34,434 nucleotides of DNA, from the NCBI GenBank assembly GCA_964601735.1, contig CAZROO010000014.1, forward strand, positions 1-34,434, written 5' to 3'. Every line of letters starts with the position of its first letter. The first letter of the stretch is position 1. The notes under the pieces were generated by a model, which searched no databases, was not told the origin of the DNA, and saw nothing but the letters and a program-made list of their open reading frames with translations. This DNA is from DATAJX01 sp964601735. Lineage in GTDB: Bacteria > Pseudomonadota > Alphaproteobacteria > UBA2136 > UBA6156. Position numbers and translations under genes: made by a program. Positions 22,699 to 29,216 of the stretch are shown one piece after another.

Positions 22699-23388
22699 AT
22701 GTTGACCGTGATTGGCACGCCGATTGGGAATTTGGGGGACTTGAGCCCCCGGGTGAAGGCCGCTTTGGAAGCTGCCGATGTGGTGGCGGCGGAGGATACC
22801 CGCCGGGCCGGGACGCTGCTGGCGGGGCTGGGGATTCGGGCACCGCGTTTGCTGAGCTATTACAAAGACAATGAAAAAGGCCGGGTGCCGCAACTGCTGC
22901 GCGAAATGGGCGAAGGCGTGCGGGTGGCGCTTATCAGCGACAGCGGTATGCCCGGCATTGCCGACCCCGGCGCGGCGCTGGTGGCGGAGGCACGGGCGGC
23001 TGGGATTCGGGTGGAGGTGATTCCCGGGCCCAGCGCTGTGAGTGTGGCGGTAGCGGGCAGCGGTTTTGCTGGAGGCTACCTGTTTGCCGGGTTTTTGCCC
23101 CGCAAGGGCAAGGAACGGCGTGAGATGCTGGCACGGCTGGGGGCGAGCCCCGAAACGGTGGTGATTTATGAATCGCCTTTTCGAGTGAAGGACACCGCCG
23201 CCGACCTGCTGGAAGCCTGGGGCAACCGGCCCGCCTACCTGGCGCGGGAACTGACCAAACTGCACGAGGAATGGTTGGGGCCCGACCTTGCTGCCATTAG
23301 CGCAGAGCTGGGCAAGCGCGCCGGGGTGAAGGGAGAGTGCGTTTTCGTCGTTAAGGGGCTAGTCAATAGGGTACCTGACAATTCCTAG
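22699..23388 (+). CDS. rsmI: 16S rRNA 2'-O-ribose C1402 methyltransferase
   Basis: 229 residues. The tetrapyrrole-methylase fold signatures are clear: LTVIGTPIGNLGDLSPR at the N-terminus, AEDTRR, LLSYYKDNE, LISDSGMPGIADPGAALV, VIPGPSAVSVAVAGSGF and ELTKLHEE. RsmI methylates C1402 in the ribosomal P site, with SAM as donor. It is shorter than the E. coli protein (286), lacking the C-terminal extension, as in many other bacteria. No clear Shine-Dalgarno sequence is visible before ATG 22699. Confidence 0.95.
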   Translation: MLTVIGTPIGNLGDLSPRVKAALEAADVVAAEDTRRAGTLLAGLGIRAPRLLSYYKDNEKGRVPQLLREMGEGVRVALISDSGMPGIADPGAALVAEARAAGIRVEVIPGPSAVSVAVAGSGFAGGYLFAGFLPRKGKERREMLARLGASPETVVIYESPFRVKDTAADLLEAWGNRPAYLARELTKLHEEWLGPDLAAISAELGKRAGVKGECVFVVKGLVNRVPDNS

Positions 23389-23501
23389 CCGATTTTGATG
23401 GCCAAATGGCTACAGGGGGTGCAGGCAGTTATCCCCACCGGCTTGCGGGCGCGGGTGTGTTTCTCTAGCGTTACCTCCAGGTTCAAAGGGAGGGTGAGCA
23501 G

Positions 23502-23618
23502 ATGGTGATGGATATTTTGCAAGTGGAGCTGGTGCCCATGATAGCCGGCGATAATGTTAAGGTGACCGAACTGCCGCCTGTCTTTCACGAGTTTTTCGCG
23601 CTTGAGGAACAGGAATAA
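23502..23618 (+). CDS. tiny protein, 38 aa, first of a pair
   Basis: MVMDILQVELVPMIAGDNV followed by KVTELPPVFHEFFALEEQE. AAAGGGAGG lies 7 nt before ATG 23502, one of the best ribosome-binding sites in the window. The next small gene starts 2 bp after its stop, with its own GAGGAACAGGA. No known family; the chain is acidic and without a membrane helix. The coding case rests on the ribosome-binding site and the tight pairing. Confidence 0.5.
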   Translation: MVMDILQVELVPMIAGDNVKVTELPPVFHEFFALEEQE

Positions 23619-23620
23619 CG

Positions 23621-23809
23621 ATGACCGCCAACCGTCCTATCAGTCATCAGGCCGACCAGGCTGACGTGCTGGACATGGTGAGCCGGTTAAAGAAGGCTGT
23701 CGAGCGTGCCGCCGCCCCGCAGGTTGTGGCGGTGGATGTCGAGGCGGGCAACGAGATGGATTTTCCGGCGGAATTTTACCAGTACTTCACGTTTGTGAAG
23801 GCGGCGTAA
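23621..23809 (+). CDS. small hypothetical protein, 62 aa, second of a pair
   Basis: MTANRPISHQADQADVLDMV followed by a Lys/Arg-containing helix (SRLKKAVERAA) and an acidic end (VEAGNEMDFPAEF, then YQYFTFVKAA). Cytoplasmic by composition. Ribosome-binding site GAGGAACAGGA, overlapping the end of the 38-residue gene. A terminator follows at 23836. Function unknown. Confidence 0.6.
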   Translation: MTANRPISHQADQADVLDMVSRLKKAVERAAAPQVVAVDVEAGNEMDFPAEFYQYFTFVKAA

Positions 23810-23835
23810 TGAAAGCTTCCTGCTTGGTTGAGGGG

Positions 23836-23865
23836 AAAGGTGCTGGAGGGGCACCTTTTCTTTTT
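23836..23865 (+). terminator. intrinsic terminator
   Basis: AAAGGTGC (23836-23843) pairs with GCACCTTT (23851-23858), then TCTTTTT. It ends the pair of small genes. Confidence 0.8.
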
Positions 23866-23983
23866 GATTGCGCGCGCTGGGGGTAACGCGGGGCCAGCGG
23901 AACATGTGGGGATTTTGTTGCCTGGAACGAGGTGAATTGGGGCCCGCTGCTTGACTTTAGTGGGGGGCGGTTGATGATGCGGC

Positions 23984-24442
23984 ATGGCTTACAAGTTGAT
24001 TCGTGCCGACGACCTTTTGGACAAACCCACGCCGCGTCCCCGGGTGTTTTTAGGCGGGCAAGTGCGCGGGCGTGACTGGCGTAACGATTTTTTCCAGCGT
24101 TTTGAAAAACAGGATGTGACGTTCATTTCGCCCAAGCGCGACACCTTTGTGGACCCCGAATTCGACCCCGCCGGGCATGCCAATGTTGTGGAATGGGAAC
24201 GTCGCGCGATGGACAGTGCCGACATCGGCGTATTCTGGCTGGGCGAGGGCCTGGCCAACCAGGCCGCGCGGGTGGAGATGGGGTATTTTCTGGGCCAGAA
24301 AAAGCCGCTGCTGGTGGGCGCTGAAAAAGGTTTCATGGGTATGGAGCATCTTTCGGCCTTTGGCGGGCTGGTGCTGGCTACTACCTTAGAGGGCCTTATG
24401 GGCCGCTTCGATTCGTTGTTGGCCGGGTATCGGTCGGAGTAG
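23984..24442 (+). CDS. nucleoside 2-deoxyribosyltransferase-like protein
   Basis: 152 residues. The order VFLGGQVRGRDWRNDFF (20-37), FISPKRDTFVDPEFD (48-61), VVEWERRAMDSADIGVFW (68-85) and ARVEMGYFLGQKKPLLVG (95-112, with E98 at the catalytic position) is the pattern of the nucleoside deoxyribosyltransferase-like fold. Such proteins cleave or transfer the base of nucleotides; some are only sugar-nucleotide binders. The substrate is unknown. The ribosome-binding site is poor. A perfect terminator follows. Confidence 0.75.
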   Translation: MAYKLIRADDLLDKPTPRPRVFLGGQVRGRDWRNDFFQRFEKQDVTFISPKRDTFVDPEFDPAGHANVVEWERRAMDSADIGVFWLGEGLANQAARVEMGYFLGQKKPLLVGAEKGFMGMEHLSAFGGLVLATTLEGLMGRFDSLLAGYRSE

Positions 24443-24483
24443 TTTTTAGGTGAACGGATGAATCCATAGCGCCTTGTTCCGAT

Positions 24484-24517
24484 AAGGCCCCGGCTTTTGC
24501 CGGGGCCTTTCTTTTTT
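24484..24517 (+). terminator. intrinsic terminator
   Basis: A perfect 11-bp stem, AAGGCCCCGGC (24484-24494) against GCCGGGGCCTT (24499-24509), with a TTTT loop, then TCTTTTTT. Confidence 0.9.
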
Positions 24518-24530
24518 ATGGTGGGGGGAC

Positions 24531-24560
24531 GTGGATCCCGGCCTTCGCCGGGATGAGGGG
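24531..24560. repeat. GTGGATCCCGG-type palindromic repeat
   Basis: GTGGATCCCGGCCTTCGCCG plus GGATGAGGGG; stem ATCCCGGC / GCCGGGAT. A member of the family at 8734 and 13506, next to the lipoprotein stop codon. Confidence 0.65.
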
Positions 24561-24565
24561 CAATG

Positions 24566-25060
24566 TTAATGGCAGGTGCGGGCGAGGTAGGTGACGCCGC
24601 TGACCAGGCCGCTGGTGCTGAAGCTGACTTCGAGGTCGGCATCGGCATTGGCCGGCATGTAGCTGACGGTAAGGTAGCTGTCGCCCTGCATGTAGTGCGC
24701 GACCGTGGTGGGGCTATAGGGCAGTTGCACGGTATAATCCTGGTTGGCGCCTTCCAGCCGTAGCGCGATGGGCAGGCTGTTGAGTGCGATGCGCGGCTGG
24801 CGGGCCAGCGGCACGGCGAAGTGCAGGCGTAGCTCGATGGTGTTGTTCTCAAGCCCACCGGTGGTGGTGGTGCGGACCTCGGGGCTGTTGCCGGTGAGGA
24901 TGCAACTGTTGATTTCGGAGAACCAGTCGCCGAAGCGCTGCACGTTGGGGCGGCTGTATTTGGGCGGGTGTTTGCCGGCGCCGGGGGCGGGCAAGGCACT
25001 GCAACCCAAGAGGGCTGCAGCGAGGATAAGAGGGTAAGAGGATAAGAGGGTTCTAATCAA
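24566..25060 (-). CDS. lipoprotein of unknown function with repeat-encoded N-terminus
   Basis: 164 residues from TTG 25060 (MIRTLLSSYPLILAAALLGC), which gives a clean lipoprotein signal peptide with lipobox ALLGC and has AGAGGCGGG just upstream; ATG 25096 adds 12 basic residues (MRGLKDKRVRGG). The mature chain is beta-rich (ELRLHFAVPLARQ, YTVQLPYSP, DLEVSFSTSGLVSG) with a cysteine pair (NSCILTG, ARTCH) that could form a disulfide. The signal peptide and upstream leader are encoded by an inverted pair of GAGG octamer arrays. No family recognised. It follows pgpA closely on the same strand. Confidence 0.65.
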   Translation of the reverse strand: MIRTLLSSYPLILAAALLGCSALPAPGAGKHPPKYSRPNVQRFGDWFSEINSCILTGNSPEVRTTTTGGLENNTIELRLHFAVPLARQPRIALNSLPIALRLEGANQDYTVQLPYSPTTVAHYMQGDSYLTVSYMPANADADLEVSFSTSGLVSGVTYLARTCH

Positions 25061-25100
25061 CCCGCCTCTTACCCTTTTATCCTTTAATCCTCTCATCCTT
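25022..25100. repeat. inverted pair of GAGG octamer arrays
   Basis: Left: GAGGATAA, GAGGGTAA, GAGGATAA, GAGGGTTC (25022-25053). Right, opposite sense: TTACCCTT, TTATCCTT, TAATCCTC, TCATCCTT (25069-25100). They can fold into a hairpin. They cover the start region of the lipoprotein gene and abut the pgpA stop. Confidence 0.85.
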
Positions 25101-25697
25101 TTACTGTAGCAGGATGAACGGCAGCGGCGCCACCAGCGCGGCGTAAAAGGCGGCAACCAAGTCGTCGCCGATGACCGAAAAGGGCGTGTGCCAGTGGACG
25201 TCGAGCCAGCTTGCGGGCCAGGGCTTGAAGATATCGAAAAAGCGGAACAGCAGGCCGATATACAAGAGGTGGACGGCGATGGCGCCATCAGCGCCGAGGA
25301 TGTTGACGACCGGGCTGGCGGTGCCGATGAAATAATGCAGCCACGGCCAGCCCAGGGCGAGGGTGAGGGCGGTGCCGGCGAATTCGTCGATGACTACCGG
25401 ACGGGCGTCGTGGTCGGATGGCTGGCCTTTTTGCTGGATATCGATGAGTGCGGCTGTGCCGATAAGGGTGGCGGCGAGGCAGATGGCCAGTACCAACAGC
25501 GGGCCTCCCCAGGTATAAGCAGGCCAGAGGATGAACGGCGTGGCTAAAGTCGTGATTAAAGCACCGCTGAACACCGGGTAGCCGAAGCCCGGCCAGTAGC
25601 CGACGCTGCCGCAGGTGGCGATGAAGGCGCTCCAGTGTGAAATGGGAAGACTGAGGCGCGGCGACTTGCGCGCGCGATGTAGGGCAACGGAATTCAT
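25101..25697 (-). CDS. pgpA: phosphatidylglycerophosphatase A
   Basis: 198 residues from ATG 25697, with AAGGG upstream. PgpA motifs: the N-terminal SVGYWPGFG (in place of G-x-GxxPxAPGTxG), DARPVVIDEFAGTALTLAL, FRFFDIFKPWPASWLD and the C-terminal GDDLVAAFYAAL. The conserved acids of the active site are kept. Membrane helices lie between these. It removes phosphate from phosphatidylglycerol phosphate in the inner membrane to give phosphatidylglycerol. The longer frame from 25835 has no support. It diverges from the dus gene. Confidence 0.9.
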   Translation of the reverse strand: MNSVALHRARKSPRLSLPISHWSAFIATCGSVGYWPGFGYPVFSGALITTLATPFILWPAYTWGGPLLVLAICLAATLIGTAALIDIQQKGQPSDHDARPVVIDEFAGTALTLALGWPWLHYFIGTASPVVNILGADGAIAVHLLYIGLLFRFFDIFKPWPASWLDVHWHTPFSVIGDDLVAAFYAALVAPLPFILLQ

Positions 25698-25828
25698 AGA
25701 CCCTTGTGGCGGGTTATGCGGGCGGGGGCAAGCGAGGCGGCGGGGTAACCACATGTAGTGTGGTTTTGTGGCCGAAATACGAGATATCCTGTCGACAAAG
25801 CTGGGGATAAATAAAGGCCGAGCAATCG

Positions 25829-25857
25829 TTGACACCTGCCTAATGTTTGGGCACTTT
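25829..25857 (+). promoter_or_regulatory. candidate promoter of dus-fis
   Basis: A perfect TTGACA (25829-25834) lies 31 bp before the dus start; the sequence 17 bp downstream (CACTTT) is a poor -10. It may be a real promoter with a weak -10, giving a nearly leaderless dus mRNA. Confidence 0.35.
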
Positions 25858-25865
25858 GCGCCCCG

Positions 25866-26870
25866 ATGAATTCAAGTGGGACCGTCTCTCATTCTCCCAT
25901 GAAGCCCATTAAGGTGGGCAGTTTTACGCTGGACAACAACGTGGTGCTGGCGCCGATGACCGAAATTACCGACCGTGCCACGCGGCTGGTGGCCAAGCAG
26001 CAGGGCGCGGGGCTGGTGGTGAGCGAGATGATTGCCGCCGAAGGCCTGGTGCGCAATGCTGCCGTGGCGCAGCTTAAGACCACTTTCGATAAGCGTCAGG
26101 GCATCCACAGTGTGCAGCTGGCCGGGGGCAACCCGGTGAACATGGCGGCAGCCGCCAAGGTGTGTGCGTTGGCCGGGGCCGACATCATCGACATCAACAT
26201 GGGCTGCCCGGTGAAAAAGGTGGTCAATTGCTGGGCCGGGAGCGCGTTGCTGAAGGATCTGGCGTTGGTTGAGCGCATCATTCAAGCGGTGGTGGAAGCC
26301 GTGCCGGGGCTGCCGGTGACGCTGAAGACCCGCATCGGCTGGGACGAGCAGAACAAGAACGGCGCCGAAGTGGCGAGGATTGCCGAGCGCAACGGGATTA
26401 AACTGCTGGCGATTCATGGCCGCACCCGCGCGCAGATGTACCGCGGTAGTGCCGACTGGGCGTTTGTGCGCAACATTAAAGATGCGGTGAGTATTCCGGT
26501 ACTGGTGAACGGCGACATTGAAACGCCGGAACAGGCCGAGGAAGCGCTGCGTTTAAGTGGTTGCGACGGCGTGATGGTCGGCCGCGCGACGCAGGGGCGC
26601 CCGTGGCTGCTGGGCCAGATGGCCGACTACCTGCACAAAGGCGAGGCCCGGACTGAACCGACTTTGAGCGACCAACGCGACATTGTGCTGGAGCATATCG
26701 ACATGGCTGTCGAACTGTACGGCGAGCGCTCAGGAATTCATCACATGCGTAAACACGTGGCAGGCTACACGCGCGGTTTGCGCGGCGGCCGCGAGCTGAG
26801 AATGCAATTGAATTCAATGGTTTCAAAACAAGAGATGATGGAGGCAATTAAGACCGTATATTCCGCTTGA
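25866..26870 (+). CDS. dus: tRNA-dihydrouridine synthase (DusB/NifR3 type)
   Basis: 334 residues. The FMN TIM barrel begins VVLAPMTEITDRATR; the active-site segment is INMGCPVKKVVNCWAGSALL (Cys114 in GCP), then TLKTRIGWDE, LAIHGRTRAQMYRGSADW and PVLVNGDIETPEQAEEAL with VMVGRATQGRPWL. It reduces uridine to dihydrouridine in tRNA. TEITDRATR in place of the usual AGVTDLPFR is a small oddity. ATG 25866 is used; ATG 25899 is an alternative, with no good ribosome-binding site for either. It lies directly before a fis gene, as dusB does in gammaproteobacteria. Confidence 0.93.
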   Translation: MNSSGTVSHSPMKPIKVGSFTLDNNVVLAPMTEITDRATRLVAKQQGAGLVVSEMIAAEGLVRNAAVAQLKTTFDKRQGIHSVQLAGGNPVNMAAAAKVCALAGADIIDINMGCPVKKVVNCWAGSALLKDLALVERIIQAVVEAVPGLPVTLKTRIGWDEQNKNGAEVARIAERNGIKLLAIHGRTRAQMYRGSADWAFVRNIKDAVSIPVLVNGDIETPEQAEEALRLSGCDGVMVGRATQGRPWLLGQMADYLHKGEARTEPTLSDQRDIVLEHIDMAVELYGERSGIHHMRKHVAGYTRGLRGGRELRMQLNSMVSKQEMMEAIKTVYSA

Positions 26871-26946
26871 TGAATACAAAATGAGCATGTTATAAACCCA
26901 CTACATCTTGGGGTGTAAATATAAAAAAGGCAGGGGAGACTACAAT

Positions 26947-27348
26947 ATGTCGTTCACACAACAACAACCGCAAACCACCACTCAACAGGCTCAACAAACT
27001 GTTCCGACCATTCCGAATACCACCGCCGCACAAGTGAATGGCCTGCGCGCCATGAGCCCGCTTTACCGCCTGCGTGTGGAAAGCTTCACCCAAAGCCTGC
27101 CCGGCCGCGTGGATGAATGCCTCAAGACCTACTTCAAGGACTTGAACGGTCTGGCTCCGGTCACCGGTATGTACGAAAAGGTTATCACTCAAGTGGAAAA
27201 GCCGCTGATTGAGCACGTGCTCCGTTACGTCCGTGGCAACCAGGTGCGTGCTGCCAACATCCTGGGTATCAACCGCAACACGCTGCGGAAGAAGATCCAG
27301 ACCCTCACTATCGACATCGGTCATCTGATGGGCGAACACCACCACTAG
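26947..27348 (+). CDS. fis: Fis-family nucleoid DNA-binding protein
   Basis: 133 residues from ATG 26947, with AGGGGAG upstream. The first 35 residues are Gln/Thr-rich and disordered. The rest matches full-length Fis: YFKDLNG, MYEKVITQVEKPLIEHVLRY and the helix-turn-helix RGNQVRAANILGINRNTLRKKI (96-117, shown as RGNQVRAANILG and INRNTLRKKI). Fis bends DNA as a dimer and controls rRNA promoters, recombination and nucleoid shape. The match runs beyond the helix-turn-helix into the N-terminal core, so this is Fis rather than the tail of an NtrC protein. dus-fis is an operon-like pair with 76 bp between. A terminator follows. Confidence 0.9.
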   Translation: MSFTQQQPQTTTQQAQQTVPTIPNTTAAQVNGLRAMSPLYRLRVESFTQSLPGRVDECLKTYFKDLNGLAPVTGMYEKVITQVEKPLIEHVLRYVRGNQVRAANILGINRNTLRKKIQTLTIDIGHLMGEHHH

Positions 27349-27373
27349 GGCTTGTGGTTACCTTTCATGGGTT

Positions 27374-27402
27374 AAAAGGAGGGCCGATGGCTCTCTTTTT
27401 AT
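27374..27402 (+). terminator. intrinsic terminator of fis
   Basis: AAAAGGAGGGCC (27374-27385) pairs with GGCTCTCTTTTT (27389-27400), with two G-U pairs and a 3-nt loop, running into the T tract. Confidence 0.7.
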
Positions 27403-27421
27403 TTTGTGAGATTTGCCGTTG

Positions 27422-27488
27422 CCCCGCGTTGGCCTTACGGCAGGTGGTTGGAAAAAAACGAGTGTTAATCGCAAGGCCAACGACGGGG
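27422..27488 (-). repeat. REP-like palindromic element, inverted copy
   Basis: Bounded by CCCCGCGTTGGCCTT (27422-27436) and AAGGCCAACGACGGGG (27473-27488). The outer ends match copies 1 and 2 in the opposite orientation; the interior differs. 54 bp separate it from the direct copy. Confidence 0.75.
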
Positions 27489-27542
27489 TTACGGGTGCTT
27501 GGGGCAATGTCGCTGAGTAAGAGCTGAGAGGCCGAATCATAG

Positions 27543-27611
27543 CCCCGTCATTGCCCCGGCGATTCTACGCTGGGTTTCTTTTATGATTTTATGCGCCGGG
27601 CCAACGCGGGG
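27543..27611 (+). repeat. REP-like palindromic element, copy 2
   Basis: 69 bp from CCCCGTCATTGCCCCGGCG (27543-27561) to CGCCGGGCCAACGCGGGG (27594-27611). Same length and ends as copy 1 at 4019-4087, with a different centre. Confidence 0.8.
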
Positions 27612-27629
27612 TACGCGGAGGTTGGTTAG

Positions 27630-28214
27630 TTATTGGCCTTCCTTGGCTTCGACGCTACCCTTGCTGGAAAGCAGGAAGTAGATGTCGTCGGTTTGGCCGG
27701 GGACGTACTCGATGCGCAGGGCGCCGGCGTTGGCGCTTTTTTCGCCGTCGATGGCTTTGTCGACGTCAGCGGCGATGTCGTCCTTGACCTTGGTGAGCTT
27801 GAGCCAGACCGCGCAGATACCGCCGTTGCACTCGACCGGGGGGACGCCGGGGACATCCTGGCGGCCTTCCATCAGCGAGTAGACGCCATAGGTGCGGGAC
27901 TTATCGGACAGCAGGTCTATGTAGGGACCGCTCCAGCCGGTGATTTCGGACTGGTTGTCGATGAGGTCGAGGAAGCGGGTGGTGTTTTCGCCGGTGGCGA
28001 GGTGGAATTCCTGATAAGCCTTTTGGATGTTCTTGAGCTCGGTGACCGTGGCGGTGACGCTGGCCTGGCCGATGACATTGATGGCGGTGGCGCCCGCCAC
28101 CACGGCCAGCACGGCGAAAATGGCGAGGGCGATACGGGCGTCGAGCCCGAACATGGCACCCCTTTGGTTGTGACTGTTACCACCGTTAAGGACAGAAAAA
28201 GGATATTGTTTCAT
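27630..28214 (-). CDS. pilin/pseudopilin-like membrane-anchored protein
   Basis: 194 residues. After a short polar leader (to about residue 20, ending NQRGA) comes MFGLDARIALAIFAVLAVVAGATA, one long hydrophobic helix like the N-terminal spine of type IV pilins (shown as MFGLDARIALAIF and AVLAVVAGATA), followed by a soluble domain with one cysteine pair (VECNGGICAVW), a usual pilin feature. If cleaved after Ala20, Asp takes the place of the conserved Glu5. ATG 28214 keeps the leader; ATG 28154 (AAAGGGG upstream) would begin at the helix itself. No other pilus gene is in the window. Confidence 0.6.
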   Translation of the reverse strand: MKQYPFSVLNGGNSHNQRGAMFGLDARIALAIFAVLAVVAGATAINVIGQASVTATVTELKNIQKAYQEFHLATGENTTRFLDLIDNQSEITGWSGPYIDLLSDKSRTYGVYSLMEGRQDVPGVPPVECNGGICAVWLKLTKVKDDIAADVDKAIDGEKSANAGALRIEYVPGQTDDIYFLLSSKGSVEAKEGQ

Positions 28215-28310
28215 GCTGCCAGCATAAAGCCCCTGGCTACGTGGGCAACCCAGGGCCTATGCAATAGAGGGTTTGGTGTGGCCTAAACGCCAACCGGGCC
28301 GCTACGCCGG

Positions 28311-28835
28311 CTACTTAAGGGTTTTGAGCCAGGCGATGAGGTCGGCGCGGTCCTTGGGGTCCTTGATGCCGTTGAACTGCATTTTGGTGCCGGGCACCAT
28401 GCCTTGAGGGTCTTCGAGGTACTTGAAGAGGTTGTCGGTGCTCCAGGTGCCGATTTTGGCTTTTTCGTCGGTCATGGCGCTGCTGTAGCTGAAGTCGCCC
28501 TTGTGGGTGACCGGGGCGTCGGCGATGCCGAACAGGTTGGGGCCGGTGCGGTTGGGGCCGCCGTTGTCAAACGTATGGCAGGCTTTGCACTTGGATGCGA
28601 CTTTTTCGCCCTTGATCGGGTCGGCTACGTATTTGGCAAGGTCGAAGGCGGGCTCGCTGGCGGCGGGCGCGCCGGGCGTGGCGGCGGCCTGTTCGGCGCC
28701 TGCGACCACGATTTTGGCGGGTTCCGGCTCATTGATGATGCTGCCGGTGACGATGAGGCGGCCGCCGAAGACCACGAGGGCGAACAGGTCGGCGACAATG
28801 ACGGAATAAATGAAGATACGGACGAAGGGGCTCAT
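28311..28835 (-). CDS. membrane-anchored class I cytochrome c
   Basis: 174 residues from ATG 28835; ATG 28841 is also possible. An N-terminal anchor helix (about 5-30) is followed by an Ala/Pro-rich linker and a cytochrome c domain with the haem site CKACH (83-87) and the distal ligand Met152 (PGTKMQF). The layout resembles the anchored cytochrome c-552/CycM carriers that shuttle electrons between the bc1 complex and cytochrome oxidase in alphaproteobacteria. KGEKVASKCKACHTFDNGG and GPNLFGI are typical. The domain acts on the periplasmic side. Confidence 0.9.
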   Translation of the reverse strand: MSPFVRIFIYSVIVADLFALVVFGGRLIVTGSIINEPEPAKIVVAGAEQAAATPGAPAASEPAFDLAKYVADPIKGEKVASKCKACHTFDNGGPNRTGPNLFGIADAPVTHKGDFSYSSAMTDEKAKIGTWSTDNLFKYLEDPQGMVPGTKMQFNGIKDPKDRADLIAWLKTLK

Positions 28836-28937
28836 GGGCATTGCTTTAAGCGCGAGATACGGCGGCGTCAACAGACTGTGCTTGACCGCTGCCTGCGGCT
28901 GTGGCAAAGCCGCTCTGAATTTTAAGGAGTTATAGAC

Positions 28938-29078
28938 ATGGCGACCAAACGTACTTACCAACCGAGCAAGCTGGTGCGCAAGCGCCGCCACGGTTTCCGT
29001 ACCCGCATGGCCACCGCTGACGGCCAGAAGGTGATCAAGCGTCGCCGCGCCAAGGGCCGGAAACGTTTGTCCGCTTAG
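28938..29078 (+). CDS. rpmH: 50S ribosomal protein L34
   Basis: 46 residues, MATKRTYQPSKLVRKRRHGF then RTRMATADGQKVIKRRRAKG and RKRLSA, an unmistakable L34 with two extra N-terminal residues (AT). AAGGAG precedes the ATG. L34 binds 23S rRNA domain III. It leads the conserved order rpmH-rnpA-yidD-yidC. A long imperfect hairpin begins right at its stop codon. Confidence 0.98.
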   Translation: MATKRTYQPSKLVRKRRHGFRTRMATADGQKVIKRRRAKGRKRLSA

Positions 29079-29205
29079 TCAAAATCTACTAGGCCGGGCT
29101 GCAAATGGTCGGCTTCTGCGCTTCCGCTCCCTTGTGTACTAAGATGTACACGGCGGGATGCGGTTCTCGAATCCAACCATTTTCGCTGCGGCCTAGCGAT
29201 TTTGA
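29079..29205 (+). other. 127-nt imperfect palindrome filling the rpmH-rnpA spacer
   Basis: The left arm 29079-29139 and the reverse complement of 29146-29205 align over about 60 nt: both start TCAAAATC, share CTAGGCCG, AATGGT and CCGC-TCCC, and end GTGTAC around a TAAGAT loop. It starts with the base after the rpmH stop and ends before the rnpA ribosome-binding site (AGGGAG, 29206). As RNA it would be a single long stem-loop. It may be a processing, attenuation or stability element, or a miniature mobile element. Confidence 0.75.
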
Positions 29206-29216
29206 AGGGAGTTCTA

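Noticed and set aside
23398..23508. 36-codon plus-strand frame MAKWLQGVQAVIPTG
   Set aside because: No ribosome-binding site and it overlaps the start of the 23502 gene, which has an excellent one.
23385..23588. 67-codon minus-strand frame (GTG start) after rsmI
   Set aside because: It overlaps the rsmI end and the better-supported 38-residue gene on the plus strand; His-rich composition suggests antisense artefact, though a TACTPCS stretch made me look twice.
26947..27348. C-terminal fragment of an NtrC-type activator
   Set aside because: Similarity to Fis continues through the YFKDLNG and YEKVITQVE regions, which NtrC tails lack in this form; start and ribosome-binding site are good.
28842..28937. 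oriC or DnaA-box cluster near rpmH
   Set aside because: rpmH often neighbours dnaA, but I find no TTATCCACA-like cluster or dnaA gene here.
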